Positions 11,001 to 20,235 of a stretch of 64,000 nucleotides of DNA are shown piece by piece (position 1 is the first letter of the stretch; each line of letters begins with the position of its first letter). The notes beneath the pieces were generated by a model that saw only the letters and a list, made by a program, of their open reading frames with translations, was not told the DNA's origin and ran no database searches. The stretch is from Affinundibacterium fentianense (GTDB taxonomy: Bacteria; Pseudomonadota; Gammaproteobacteria; Burkholderiales; Burkholderiaceae_D): positions 217,603-281,602 of the forward strand of contig NZ_JAGSPJ010000007.1 of assembly GCF_018139545.1 (NCBI RefSeq), written 5' to 3'. A program made the position numbers and the translations under genes.

Positions 11001-12078
11001 CTTCGAACACAGTTTCGCTTCCGAGTTCGCGTTGTAAAACAAAACGTTTTGAAACCAGTGGCACGCCTTTTGCCAAATGATTGCTTAAGGCTTCTAGTAA
11101 ATAATAGGTAAAGGCATCATTTTGCTTGATCCCTTCATCAACGTGCTCTTTCAGTTTCTTGCGATTTTCATCAGTGTCGATGGCGAGCAGGCAAACGCTA
11201 TACAGTAGGCCGGTTAAATCCGATAAATGAATCTTGCGTTTGCCTGTCAGTTTTTTGATTGATTTGGCGATATCGTCGGTATGGGAAAGTGCTGTCGCAT
11301 AGTCCATCGCGATGATCGCTTGTACAAAATGGAATACAGGTAAATGCGCCTCGCCACAGTGTGGTTGGAGAGTCTGGAGCGATGTAAAATCTCCTCGTAA
11401 AAACGTTTGCCAGATGAGATGTTCCACGACATAGTGAATGCCTTCACCTAGGCCAGTAAGATCTTGTAGCGTGTAGTTGTACGCCAACTGGCAATCGCTT
11501 GCATGCCAATTTGCTTGGTAAAACAAATCAGACAGAAGAACGCCACGAGTTAGCCCAGAAAACTGTTGGAAGATACTTTGCCCATCTGGATTTTCAAACA
11601 GACTTTCAGTGAGGGTCTTCTTTTCACCAGTGCGCGCTTCAAAGAAATGGTTTCGCCAGTATGCAATACCTTCAACGTCGTTGATTAAACATGAGAAAAA
11701 TAATTCGCGACGACAAAATGCAGCGTTGTGCGTTTTCCAATGTTTGTATTCCTCACGTTTTCCAAGGATGACTCGAATACTTTCCACCCAATTTCGCACG
11801 TCGCTATGGGAAAGCAAATGTACAATTAAAGGCTCGCGCAGGCCGCTTGTCAGTGCATAGCCTTTCCCGCTGATTGCAATCACCAATTGTTTTTCGCACA
11901 GCACAGTGAGCTGATCACGCACTGCGATGACGCCAGGAACTTCGCCGCCTTTGCTGAAGGATTCTCGTCGCTGTAGCAGAAGTTCTAACATCACATTTTG
12001 ACTTAAGGGGGCGTCGAATAATGCGAGTGCATACAGAAAGGGGAATTCTTGCGCTTCTAAGTGATCAAATCGCGACAT
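8002..12078 (-). CDS. large SNF2-family DEAD/DEAH-box ATPase
   Basis: Protein of 1358 residues. The C-terminal ~460 residues are a complete SNF2 motor: motif I DDMGLGKTVQT, motif II DEAQ, motif III SGTPVENHLGELWNL, motif V LKAGGTGLNLTAADYV and motif VI QASDRAHRMGQQRPV. It ends with the usual HAEKRDLADSLLEGG tail. The first ~890 residues hold no motif I can name and no SWIM zinc finger. The motor resembles HepA/RapA-type chromatin or RNA-polymerase remodelling ATPases; the substrate is unknown. No DISARM or other defence partner gene is nearby. The pseudokinase-TPR gene follows on the same strand. The start ATG lacks a clear ribosome-binding site. Confidence 0.9.
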   Translation of the reverse strand: MSRFDHLEAQEFPFLYALALFDAPLSQNVMLELLLQRRESFSKGGEVPGVIAVRDQLTVLCEKQLVIAISGKGYALTSGLREPLIVHLLSHSDVRNWVESIRVILGKREEYKHWKTHNAAFCRRELFFSCLINDVEGIAYWRNHFFEARTGEKKTLTESLFENPDGQSIFQQFSGLTRGVLLSDLFYQANWHASDCQLAYNYTLQDLTGLGEGIHYVVEHLIWQTFLRGDFTSLQTLQPHCGEAHLPVFHFVQAIIAMDYATALSHTDDIAKSIKKLTGKRKIHLSDLTGLLYSVCLLAIDTDENRKKLKEHVDEGIKQNDAFTYYLLEALSNHLAKGVPLVSKRFVLQRELGSETVFEGLALFWESEPNRDDALSRLKAALQLYTQHGYTWLAAETDALLVKQYGEPAQLPNWHTQHRMRPLYLALQREESWQRALTALSQLSQQQQQKDSTDQRLIWLLTLHKDDIALEPREQKRSAKAVWSKGRPIALRRLVQEQEKLGFLSLQDKQILGCLQKSSDHYYGQAEYQLDTDRALPLLVNHPQVYWSDAPDVRIDIVSADLALILKERDQHISLQLEPPIHTQQAYVIRKETPTRLAIYTSNSEIKQIAGILGTGLTVPIAAKGQLVDVIAAIAPHLTIHSDLPELAQQFQSIDADTTIYAHLLPLKEGLRLQLLVRPLTEGAWFAPGKGAANLFGEVEGGTVQARRDLVEEKKRMQAIIAACPTFQEAIEDYHEWQWQDPQQCLELLSELKSLPDTEIQLVWPEGERFRLQGQRSLGQLRLSIKKQGEWFVAGGEVSLDDGRVLALRDLLQMAESSKGRFLKLGDNDFLALTETFRKRLDELRRFGEAQGKEGIRIHSLAAGVLTELANEVGELKTDQAWRDQISRIESIAEFMPQVPSTLQAQLRDYQLDGFRWLARLAHWGVGACLADDMGLGKTVQTLALLVSRAPEGPALVIAPISVAMNWQSEVARFAPTLRIRAYQRNRTLDHLGPFDIVIASYGMLQQDAEAFAAQHWHSIVLDEAQVIKNAATKRSQAAMALQANFKMIASGTPVENHLGELWNLFRFINPGLLGSREHFTEKFSQPIEKGDKEARIHLKKLIQAFILRRTKTQVLSELPPRTEIQLQVALSDEERHLYEALRQEAVDKIAQLEPNSGQSMQVLAEITKLRRFCCHPRLVLKNAQMTGSKLTVLQHTIQELLENRHKALVFSQFVDHLAIVRAWLDEAGIDYQYLDGGTTAIERKKRVDAFQAGSGDIFLISLKAGGTGLNLTAADYVIHLDPWWNPAVEDQASDRAHRMGQQRPVTVYRLVTQDTIEERIIALHAEKRDLADSLLEGGDTSGRLDTDALLQLLKESA

Positions 12079-12416
12079 GTGCTTAGGGTGAACGAAACAA
12101 AACAGGGTTGGCGTAAAAAGGCAAATTTTACCTGATTCATGCAGGTAACGAAGGCTCTGTCAGGACACCGCTTCGATGTTTGCTGGGCGGGTGCTTTGTC
12201 CACATGGTTTGTGCAAAATGTTAAATTTTTCGCAAACACGTATTTTAATTCGGCAGAACGCGCACGAAGTGACCGCTGGAGTAGACCGCTTCTGACTTGT
12301 CTCTTTTTTGATGCTGTTGAGCAATATATCGGTCTCGCTATATTGACCCAGTATCGACTTCAGTTCATCATTTTCTCACACGTCGCGCTTGTCTAGCAGT
12401 GAGAAAAGGATCGTTC
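12079..12416. other. 338-base gap between divergent genes
   Basis: Divergent promoter region of the SNF2 ATPase (-) and the chemoreceptor (+). It contains one short hairpin near 12128-12148 (TTACCTG / CAGGTAA). An 85-codon plus-strand reading frame here has no family features and is not called. The GAGAAAAGGA at about 12400-12409 is the ribosome-binding site of the chemoreceptor. Confidence 0.5.
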
Positions 12417-13955
12417 ATGAAGCTCCATACTAAGGCATTGATTATCGCCAGCATCGTCTTGATATTTTTATTGATCGTCATGGTGGTCGGTTTGACGACC
12501 GCAAAAAATGCAGCAAATAAAGACAATCGTGCACGTATCGAGCAAATTATGCGTAGTACATATTTGTCCATCGTGCAACTGGAAAATCTCGCGGCAGAGG
12601 GCAAGCTCAGTGAGATTCAGGCGAAAGAGATCGCGACACGGATCACACGCGAAAACAAATACCATGAATCAGAGTACTGTTTTGTTGTGGATGATGCGTT
12701 GAATTTTGTCGCCGCTCCACTTGATCCACAACTGCATGGCACCAGTTTTAACGAATTCAAAGATTCGGCAGGTGAAAGCGTCGGTAAGCTTGCGAAAGCT
12801 GCTCTGAAAAAATCGAATGGTCAATTAACAGATTACTGGTGGAAATCGACACGTGGCGATGTGACGGTGGAAATCTTATCTGTCGCAGTCGAAACTCCGC
12901 GTTGGCATTGGATAGTCGGGAACGGCGTCAGCTTCGCCGAAGCGGACAAGCGCTTTTGGGAAAATGGCAGATGGCTATTGATCGTTTGTATTGCCGCTGC
13001 AGCCTGTGTCGCAGCCATACTTTGGTTGAGTGCGCGTTCTTTACTGCGCGACCTTGGCGCAGAACCTGCCATCGTCACCGCGCGTTTGCAAGTGGTTGCG
13101 GAAGGCGATTTGCGACCCTCACTTGAAGACTATGACGGAATGCGGCCTGAGAGCGTCCTAGGTTCGGTAGAACGTATGCGTGAAGCCTTGCGAAGCATTC
13201 TTCTGACTGTCAATCAAAGTACGCAAAATATGCAAAGTGCCTGTCATGAGATTGCGACGGGAACACGCGATTTATCAGAGCGGACGGAGCATACAGCCTC
13301 TAGCCTGGAAGAAACTTCGGCGGCGATGGCGCAATTAAAAGAGTCCGTACAAGATAACGATCAAAACGCGCAACAAGCGCGGCAGCTCGCAGGACGTTCA
13401 GCCAATATCGCTGAAAATGGTGGACAATTGATGCAAGAAGTCATTGCCACGATGCGTGAAATTAACCAAGGCGCAGCCAAAATTCATGAAATTATTGGCG
13501 TGATCGATGGCATCGCATTTCAAACTAATATCTTGGCCTTAAATGCGGCAGTCGAAGCCGCGCGGGCTGGCGAACAAGGTCGTGGGTTTGCGGTAGTCGC
13601 GTCGGAAGTGCGTTCTTTGGCACAGAGGAGTGCGGCGGCGGCAAAAGAAATCAAAGCATTAATTACTGATTCAGGTGAGCAAGTGAACGCGGGTAGCCAA
13701 TTGGTCGAATCGGCAGGGCAGACCATGAATGAGATTGTCGATTCTGGGCAGCAAGTGAACACCGTGGTGACAGAGATTAGCCATAGCACGCAAACGCAGG
13801 GACGTAGTATTACTGAGGTGAGTTCGGCAGTGAATCAACTCGATGATATGACACAACAAAATGCGGCATTGGTTGAGCAAGCGATGGCAGCGACCGAAAG
13901 CTTGAACGAACAGGCTGTGAAGCTGGCAGAACTGGTGTCGACGTTCAAATTGTAA
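12417..13955 (+). CDS. methyl-accepting chemotaxis protein with Cache domain
   Basis: Chemoreceptor of 512 residues. A first transmembrane helix (about 8-28) is followed by a periplasmic single-Cache-type domain (about 40-175: [25 protein letters not shown] ending in [10 protein letters not shown]). Then come a second transmembrane helix, a HAMP-like linker and a methyl-accepting signalling domain with the hairpin-tip sequence [25 protein letters not shown] 12417 is preceded by AAAAGGA; a GTG 18 bases upstream is in frame but lies inside that site. Cache receptors of this kind usually sense small organic acids or similar metabolites. No chemotaxis kinase genes are adjacent, so it is an orphan receptor. 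Confidence 0.93.
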   Translation: MKLHTKALIIASIVLIFLLIVMVVGLTTAKNAANKDNRARIEQIMRSTYLSIVQLENLAAEGKLSEIQAKEIATRITRENKYHESEYCFVVDDALNFVAAPLDPQLHGTSFNEFKDSAGESVGKLAKAALKKSNGQLTDYWWKSTRGDVTVEILSVAVETPRWHWIVGNGVSFAEADKRFWENGRWLLIVCIAAAACVAAILWLSARSLLRDLGAEPAIVTARLQVVAEGDLRPSLEDYDGMRPESVLGSVERMREALRSILLTVNQSTQNMQSACHEIATGTRDLSERTEHTASSLEETSAAMAQLKESVQDNDQNAQQARQLAGRSANIAENGGQLMQEVIATMREINQGAAKIHEIIGVIDGIAFQTNILALNAAVEAARAGEQGRGFAVVASEVRSLAQRSAAAAKEIKALITDSGEQVNAGSQLVESAGQTMNEIVDSGQQVNTVVTEISHSTQTQGRSITEVSSAVNQLDDMTQQNAALVEQAMAATESLNEQAVKLAELVSTFKL

Positions 13956-14010
13956 TAGCTGCCATCCATGGCCTCGTGTCGTCTGTCCTTATTCAACCAT
14001 AATCATCCTT

Positions 14011-14050
14011 CGTTATCCCTAGTTATCCCTAGTTATCCCTAGTTATCATT
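14011..14050. repeat. 10-bp tandem repeat at gene end
   Basis: The decamer (A/C)GTTATCCCT occurs three times in a row and is followed by a fourth partial copy, AGTTATC. The stop codon of the minus-strand sensor kinase (14039-14041, read as TAG) lies inside the array. Copy-number change could move or remove that stop codon. Confidence 0.9.
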
Positions 14051-17000
14051 GTGATGGGTTGATTCGTAGGGTAAGTGCACGAAGAAAGTGGTACCTTTTC
14101 CGAGCTCGGATTCAAAATGAATTCGGCCATGGTGTTTCGCAACGATTTTCTTGACGATATCGAGACCAAGTCCGCTACCTTCTCCGACTGCTTTTGTCGT
14201 GAAGAAAACGTCGAAAATTTTATTGCGGATGTTGTCAGGGATCCCCGATCCAGTATCACTCACGGAGACGACAGCTTCATTTTGGATTTTTTGTATCTTG
14301 ATCGTTAAGGTTCCTGCATAGTCCATCGCCTGGAGTGCATTGTGAATGAGGTTGACCCAAACTTGAACTAATTCGTCTGGCCAGCATGATAAGGCTGGAA
14401 TGTCGTCAAATTGACAGATTAATTCGGTGCCTTTGTTGATTTTGCTTTGATACAGAGTGAGTACCGTTTCCATCCCTTCACGCAGATCGACTGTCGTTTT
14501 TTCGTGATTTGTTCCTATTCGAGAAAAGGACTTGAATGCGAAGACAATCTTTGACACGCGATCGACTGCCACGTGGATATTTTGGGTACTATTGATGATC
14601 GCGCCTATATCTTGTGCAGCTTGGAATATTTGTTCTGATTCCGGATGTCTTAGCAGCGGCAGATATTGATCAACTTGATTATGTGCACGAATATGAACTA
14701 AAACACTGGCTTTGCGACGGCTGTCTTTGATTTCAAGGTCGTCGAGGCGGGTACTGCATTCGTTCACCAACTTGCGCTCCTCACGCGTGTTGAGTACATG
14801 ATTATTGAGTTTTGCTTGCTTGATCAACTCTAAGAATAATTGTCGCGTTGGCTCGTCGAGTCGATACATTAATTCGGATAAATCAGATAGGACTGTATTG
14901 AGCGCATTCGTAATATTGTCACCACTCGATTTAATGGCACCAATCGGTGTGTTGATTTCGTGTGCGACATTCGCGACGAGTTGCCCAAGCGACGCCATTT
15001 TTTCTTGCTGTGCTAATTGTTTTTGCGCCTCGATCAAATGTCGGTGTGAATTCGAATTCGCAATGGCAATCGCCACATAGTTCGCGATTGCGCGTAGAAA
15101 TTCCAGCTGATCGGGTGAATAAGCATTCGCTCGTGGACTTTGTACTGTCATACATCCGACCACTTCTTTTTCGACAAACAAGGGCAGGTAAACAATTGAC
15201 TCAGTCGCTTTTCCAGAACGCACTGGAGCGATGTTTGGAACATAGTTGAGTAGTTCTTGAATGTTATTCGTAATGAGTTCGCGTTGATGCGTGACACACC
15301 AAACCGCCGGCCGATTTTGCTCTTCTAAGGTGTAATGGAATTGATCTTGGCGCAAGCCATCTTCCACCATATAGTCGACCTCGATCATGTGCGTGTGGTG
15401 ATCTAAAAAACCAATCCCAAACACGTGCGCATCGACCCGCGCTAAGACTTGTTTATGAATCCGCTCAAATGCTTGCTCAATGTCAAGTGTGGCAGTGAGG
15501 CTTTGACCAATTTCGCCGAGATTCAGAATGTCCGAGGTGCGGGAGTCGACGAGTTTTTGTAGACTGCGCTTCTCAGCTTTTATTCGCGCGACACGCCAAC
15601 GGTAAACACTATAGATGCTTGCACCGACGCTGATCAAAATGAGCGCGATGAACCATTTGGTCTGCCAAAATGCCGGGATCACTTGAATAGGAATAGTTAA
15701 AACAGTTTCACTCCAATCGCCGTTGCGATTACTGCCTTTCAGTTCTAATTGATATTCACCGGGCCATAGATTGCCGTAACTTGCCGTTCTATGTTGTGCA
15801 TCCGTTTCTATCCAAGTATCTTGGTAGCCGAGGAGGCGATACGCATAGCGATTTTTTTCGGGTGAAGAGAAATCTAAACTCACATATTCGACTTCAAAAT
15901 TACGTTGTTGAGGAAGCATGGAGATGCTGCTACCGTCGTGAAAGTCGTGTTGTTCAAGGCCATCAATTTTTAGACTGGTTGCCAATACCGTTGGTCGGTA
16001 ATTCCAAGACTGAAATTGTTCTGGCTGTATGACGGCAACGCCTTTGGTTCCACCAAAAAGAAAGCGACCATCTCTGGTTCGCCAATAGGATGCAACCCAC
16101 GCTGTTCCTAGGTCGATTCCATACAAACGATTCAGTTCAGTCAATTGATGTTGGTTTGGATCGTACATGAACCATTGCGTCCATATTCTACCAAGTCGAT
16201 CTTCTAATAAATTCGCACCAAAATAGAGGCCGGGACGTCCAATTTTCGTACTGATGTGCTCGAAGCGAGCGTGTTGACCATCCCAGCTAGAGAGACGGTC
16301 GAGACCTTGTGCGGTATCGACCCAAAGTTGTCCCTTGCTATCAATCAGGAGACCATTCACTTCATTCGAACTTAAGCTTGCGGCATCCTGCAATTGATGT
16401 TGGATCTGCTGTAGCGATTGCGTATTGGTGTCGTAAACCCATAGCCCTGACTCGCTTCCTACCCATAATCGACCTTGTGAATCTTCAGCGAAGGAAGTGA
16501 CATAGCTATTCATCGGCGCTCCGTCGTCGCCTTTGAATATTTGAAATCTTTGTTGGGTGGGCTGCCACAAGGCTAAGCCCAAGGTTGTGCCGACCCATAG
16601 ATCTTGATTCTTACTGACAAACAAGCTGCGGATCTGATTGCTCGGCAGGCCGTTTTTGACCGTATATGTTCTCCATCGCTTGCTTTTGTAAGGCAAGCTC
16701 TGTAACCCAGATTGTCGAGTCCCTGCCCACAAGGTTTGGTCGTTGGATTCGGCTAAGGCTAAAACTGCCAGTGCAACGCTGGTATCCGGTTCTAGTGAAC
16801 GGTTTCGATAGCCGTCGACTAGTCCCAAATATCGATCAAATACATCGATCCCATTTCCATCGGTGCCGAATAGCAAGCGTCCGTCACGCGTTTCGAGAAT
16901 ACTACGTACGTTGGAACGTGAGAGACCGTTAGCTTGGTTTGGACTAAAGCGTAGCATTTGCACCGCTTCTTGACTGTTATAGCGCTGCAGTCCACCGCCC

Positions 17001-18193
17001 CACGTGCCAACCCAAATAATCCCCGATCGATCTTTTAACATCGAGCCGACTTGGTCAAACGCAAGTGAACTCGACATCGCAGGATCATTTCGAATTCTCT
17101 GCAGAATCTCGCCAGTCTCTGTGCGAATGACGTAAATTCCATAGCCATAGCGGGATAGCCATACCTCGCCTGGACGCACTTGCGTGATAATGTCCACCAC
17201 ATTGTCTCCAAGCTTGCTGCCACCTAAGGTATCAAGCTTGATTGTCTTGCTTTGTTCTGTTTTAGGATCAAACCAAGCTGCGCCATCTTTGGCAAAGCCT
17301 ATCCATATTTTGCCGTCATCCGCTTCATAGAGACTACGTACTTCGCGATCAATAAATGTATTGTCGTCCCCGCTGATGTGTTCAAACTGCTGACTGCCCG
17401 CCGCCAATTTTTGCAAGCCGCTTACCATGCCCACCCATAAGTTCCCTTTGCGATCCAGCATTATTGTGCGGACTTTGTCGTCGAGTAGACTATGTACTTC
17501 GTTATTCTGATGACGAAAGTTGCGAAGGATTTTGGAATCTTGGCTCAGGTGATGTAAGCCGTTATCGGTGCCCACTATCCATACCCCACCATCGCGCGCG
17601 CCACGAATTGCAATAACTGCCCCAATCTCTAATTTTGTGTTGCCGGTCGCCCCGTATGTCAACGGCGTGAATTTGGCAGTACGTGGATTAAAGATCGAGA
17701 CTCCGCCACTCAATGTCCCAACCCATAGTCGATGATCGGGTGCTGCCCATAAACTTTTGACATAGTTACCCGACAAAGAATTTTTGTCGTGATCAAAATG
17801 GGTGTAAGTCGAAAAACGATAACCGTCATAGCTCACCAACCCCGCTTGTGTTCCTATCCAAATTAAGCCTCGGGTATCTTGCTCTAAAGCCGTCACAACA
17901 TTGATCGGTAAAGAGTCTTCATTGCCGACGCGCTCGAAATAGCGTTGGGTAAAAGAAAATGCCTGTTTGGGGATGAGATGGTCAGTGTACGATTCAGGCG
18001 TAACTTTGTCTGAAGTCTTGCCTACTGAAGTTTGTCCATACGCAAAGCTAGTGACTAGACATATCAAAATGAATAGCTTGGACCTTTGTTGACGACGACA
18101 CCGCAAAAAATGGATGATGTGGGCCAAGCCTAAGTGCAAACGAATCATGATGGTATTGCGTATCGTGATGAGTAAGGCTGAATTTGGGGTCAT
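14039..18193 (-). CDS. beta-propeller (two-component regulator repeat) sensor histidine kinase with GAF domain
   Basis: Very large sensor kinase of about 1380 residues. After an N-terminal signal or anchor helix (SKLFILICLVTSFAYG) come many Reg_prop propeller blades, each with an IWIGT/LWVGT-type core. A Y_Y_Y domain and a transmembrane helix (FIALILISVGASIYSVYRW) follow, then a GAF domain and a kinase core. The kinase core has the phosphoacceptor in NVAHEINTPIGAI, an N-box in HNALQAM and G-boxes in DTGSGIPDNI and GEGSGLGLDIVKKI. There is no receiver domain, unlike the Bacteroidetes hybrid sensors with the same sensor half. It is divergent from a REC-kinase-REC protein, a probable partner. 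Start uncertain: ATG 18193, ATG 18148 or TTG 18232; none has a good ribosome-binding site. Confidence 0.9.
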   Translation of the reverse strand: MTPNSALLITIRNTIMIRLHLGLAHIIHFLRCRRQQRSKLFILICLVTSFAYGQTSVGKTSDKVTPESYTDHLIPKQAFSFTQRYFERVGNEDSLPINVVTALEQDTRGLIWIGTQAGLVSYDGYRFSTYTHFDHDKNSLSGNYVKSLWAAPDHRLWVGTLSGGVSIFNPRTAKFTPLTYGATGNTKLEIGAVIAIRGARDGGVWIVGTDNGLHHLSQDSKILRNFRHQNNEVHSLLDDKVRTIMLDRKGNLWVGMVSGLQKLAAGSQQFEHISGDDNTFIDREVRSLYEADDGKIWIGFAKDGAAWFDPKTEQSKTIKLDTLGGSKLGDNVVDIITQVRPGEVWLSRYGYGIYVIRTETGEILQRIRNDPAMSSSLAFDQVGSMLKDRSGIIWVGTWGGGLQRYNSQEAVQMLRFSPNQANGLSRSNVRSILETRDGRLLFGTDGNGIDVFDRYLGLVDGYRNRSLEPDTSVALAVLALAESNDQTLWAGTRQSGLQSLPYKSKRWRTYTVKNGLPSNQIRSLFVSKNQDLWVGTTLGLALWQPTQQRFQIFKGDDGAPMNSYVTSFAEDSQGRLWVGSESGLWVYDTNTQSLQQIQHQLQDAASLSSNEVNGLLIDSKGQLWVDTAQGLDRLSSWDGQHARFEHISTKIGRPGLYFGANLLEDRLGRIWTQWFMYDPNQHQLTELNRLYGIDLGTAWVASYWRTRDGRFLFGGTKGVAVIQPEQFQSWNYRPTVLATSLKIDGLEQHDFHDGSSISMLPQQRNFEVEYVSLDFSSPEKNRYAYRLLGYQDTWIETDAQHRTASYGNLWPGEYQLELKGSNRNGDWSETVLTIPIQVIPAFWQTKWFIALILISVGASIYSVYRWRVARIKAEKRSLQKLVDSRTSDILNLGEIGQSLTATLDIEQAFERIHKQVLARVDAHVFGIGFLDHHTHMIEVDYMVEDGLRQDQFHYTLEEQNRPAVWCVTHQRELITNNIQELLNYVPNIAPVRSGKATESIVYLPLFVEKEVVGCMTVQSPRANAYSPDQLEFLRAIANYVAIAIANSNSHRHLIEAQKQLAQQEKMASLGQLVANVAHEINTPIGAIKSSGDNITNALNTVLSDLSELMYRLDEPTRQLFLELIKQAKLNNHVLNTREERKLVNECSTRLDDLEIKDSRRKASVLVHIRAHNQVDQYLPLLRHPESEQIFQAAQDIGAIINSTQNIHVAVDRVSKIVFAFKSFSRIGTNHEKTTVDLREGMETVLTLYQSKINKGTELICQFDDIPALSCWPDELVQVWVNLIHNALQAMDYAGTLTIKIQKIQNEAVVSVSDTGSGIPDNIRNKIFDVFFTTKAVGEGSGLGLDIVKKIVAKHHGRIHFESELGKGTTFFVHLPYESTHHNDN

Positions 18194-18519
18194 ATTTGCG
18201 ATAAAAATGTTAGCTTGAAAGCAAAAGGCCAAGTGTCCATAGTATCACCGCAAGGGGTTTCACAGATCTGAGTGTGGGCATTTCGTCATACCCCCCGAGA
18301 TTATTTGAGTGTGTTTAGGCACAAGCTAAACACAGTGCTGCGCCTCTCCAGCTCTATGGATTCGTTGGATTTCTTCGCCACCAGCAATCACTTCCATGTT
18401 TCCGTACGTCAAATCTTTCTTGCAGTGCTGATTGAATTCAGGAATACTTTTATGACAGTTTTCGAATCGGGTACCTGCCGCCTCATTTGACTGAGGCAGT
18501 TTGATAGTGGATAGGATCG
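18194..18519. other. 326-base divergent intergenic region
   Basis: Separates two divergent signalling genes. A small hairpin (GCCTCA / TGAGGC, about 18480-18497) lies just before the TAGGA ribosome-binding site of the plus-strand gene. Two reading frames of about 70 codons overlap here on opposite strands. Neither has a credible start context, and they are not called. Confidence 0.4.
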
Positions 18520-20223
18520 ATGAGCGAGAGTCCAATCATTTTGTGTGTGGATGATGACACCACGGTTCTGGTGGCCTTACGTACGCTGCTGAGCCATGCA
18601 TTTGGCAATCGCTACGTAATCGAAATCGCCGAATCAGGCGCAGAGGCTCTAGAAATTCTCGATGATCTGGAGCAGCAAGGAAAACAACTGAGCATTGTGA
18701 TCTCTGACTTCATTATGCCGGGCATGCGTGGCGATGAATTGTTAATCAGCTTGCATCAACGGAGTCCTCAAACTATTACCATTATGTTGACGGGCCAGAG
18801 TGATTTTGAGGGAGTAAAAAAGGCCATCAATCAAGCCAATTTATATCGCTTCCTCGAAAAGCCATTTAATCACGATGATATTATTTTGACGGTCAAGTCC
18901 GCGTTTCTAGCCTATGAACATGAACGGACTTTGACCCAGCAAAACACCCAGTTGCGACAACTAAATATTGAATTAGAAACGATGTTGAAGCAAGTGCAAG
19001 AATCGGAACGCTTGCTAGAGGAACGCGTGCTACAACGTACACATGAGCTCGACGAAAAAAATCATGCACTCCAGCAGGCTTTACGCACTTTAGAAGATGT
19101 AGAAAGAATTGCCCGACACGACCTAAAGACGCCACTCGTGAGTATTTCCGCAGCGCCGGGATTATTGCGGGCAGGGCGTACCTTGAGTGCGCACGAGGAA
19201 GAAATCCTTAGCATGATAGAGAGTGCATCGAATCGTGCTTTAAGTATGGTAAATCTGTCTTTGGACTTGTTTCGGATGGAAAGCGGTAGTTATGTTTTTC
19301 GCCCAAGTTCGGTCGACTTGTTGAGTCTGGCGTCGAGTATCGTATTGGGCTTGAGCGCACAAGCGATGTCCAAGGGAATCCAATTGCATGTGGAAGCGGA
19401 GGGTGAGAATTTCTTTGTCGAAGCGGATGACTCCTTGTGCTATTCCATCTTAGGGAATCTAACCAAGAATGCTATCGAGGCAGCACCTGAGAATTCCGAT
19501 GTGGAATTACGTTTAATCAAGGGAGAATGGATCGAACTGCGCATTCATAATGCCGGTGCAGTGCCGCTCGCTTTGCGTGAGAATTTTTTTGCGAAGTATG
19601 CGACTGCAGGAAAATCTGGAGGGACGGGCTTAGGCACCTACTCTTCCCATTTGCTAGCGACTGTTCAGGGGGGGCAATTGCATATGCAGACTTCGGATGA
19701 TGAGGGGACGACGCTGACCTTGTGCTTAAAACATGCATCACTTCCGCTTAAGTCCAATCAAATTGTTGGCAATTCTGGACGTCTTGAACAAGCTTTATCG
19801 TCTGCCGCAGATCGAAGCGAAACACAAGGCATAACAAGGGTTCTTTTGGTTGATGACGATGATTTTAATCAAATGGTCATGGCAGATTATATCGAACAAG
19901 CGAATTACGAACTGGATTCTGCAATTAATGGGCGCATGGCTTTGGATCGGGTGGCGAGCAAGAGGCCTGATGTGATTATTCTTGACTTAGAAATGCCGAT
20001 CATGGGTGGGATTGAAGCCCTGCGCTTAATTCGACAATTTCAAATGCAAGCAAAACAAGAGCCCAGTTTTATTATTGCCTATTCGGGCAATGATGACGAC
20101 CTTAGTCGACAGTCCTATCTCGATATCGGGTTTGATGCCTGTCTCTCCAAACCATCAAGTCGCGAGGAAGTCGTTTGCATGTTAGCGCGTGCATGCCAAT
20201 CGTATTGCCAGCAAATCGCTTAA
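18520..20223 (+). CDS. hybrid signalling protein: receiver-histidine kinase-receiver
   Basis: Cytoplasmic protein of 567 residues without membrane segments. Residues 5-125 form a receiver domain (CVDDD, phosphoacceptor in VISDFIMPGMRG, LEKPF). A long coiled coil (about 130-195) leads to a kinase core with phosphoacceptor RHDLKTPLVSI, N-box NLTKNAIEAAP and G-box GGTGLGTYSSHLL. A second receiver occupies about 445-560 (LLVDDDDFN, IILDLEMPIMGG, LSKPSS). Such REC-HK-REC proteins act as phosphorelay nodes that take phosphate from another kinase. The divergent propeller sensor kinase, which lacks a receiver, is the obvious candidate donor. ATG 18520 has TAGGA upstream. Confidence 0.92.
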   Translation: MSESPIILCVDDDTTVLVALRTLLSHAFGNRYVIEIAESGAEALEILDDLEQQGKQLSIVISDFIMPGMRGDELLISLHQRSPQTITIMLTGQSDFEGVKKAINQANLYRFLEKPFNHDDIILTVKSAFLAYEHERTLTQQNTQLRQLNIELETMLKQVQESERLLEERVLQRTHELDEKNHALQQALRTLEDVERIARHDLKTPLVSISAAPGLLRAGRTLSAHEEEILSMIESASNRALSMVNLSLDLFRMESGSYVFRPSSVDLLSLASSIVLGLSAQAMSKGIQLHVEAEGENFFVEADDSLCYSILGNLTKNAIEAAPENSDVELRLIKGEWIELRIHNAGAVPLALRENFFAKYATAGKSGGTGLGTYSSHLLATVQGGQLHMQTSDDEGTTLTLCLKHASLPLKSNQIVGNSGRLEQALSSAADRSETQGITRVLLVDDDDFNQMVMADYIEQANYELDSAINGRMALDRVASKRPDVIILDLEMPIMGGIEALRLIRQFQMQAKQEPSFIIAYSGNDDDLSRQSYLDIGFDACLSKPSSREEVVCMLARACQSYCQQIA

Positions 20224-20235
20224 GCTTGCATGCGA

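Noticed and set aside
8002..12078. SNF2 ATPase as part of a defence island (DISARM-like)
   Set aside because: No methyltransferase, DUF1998 or phospholipase partner nearby; surrounding genes are housekeeping and signalling.
12139..12396. 85-codon plus-strand reading frame before the chemoreceptor
   Set aside because: No ribosome-binding site, no family features, and it occupies the divergent promoter region.
14011..14050. Short tandem array as a CRISPR
   Set aside because: Units are 10 bp and directly adjacent, with no spacers and no cas genes.
18272..18535. Two overlapping ~70-codon frames on opposite strands
   Set aside because: No coding signal distinguishes either; they fill the promoter region between divergent kinases.
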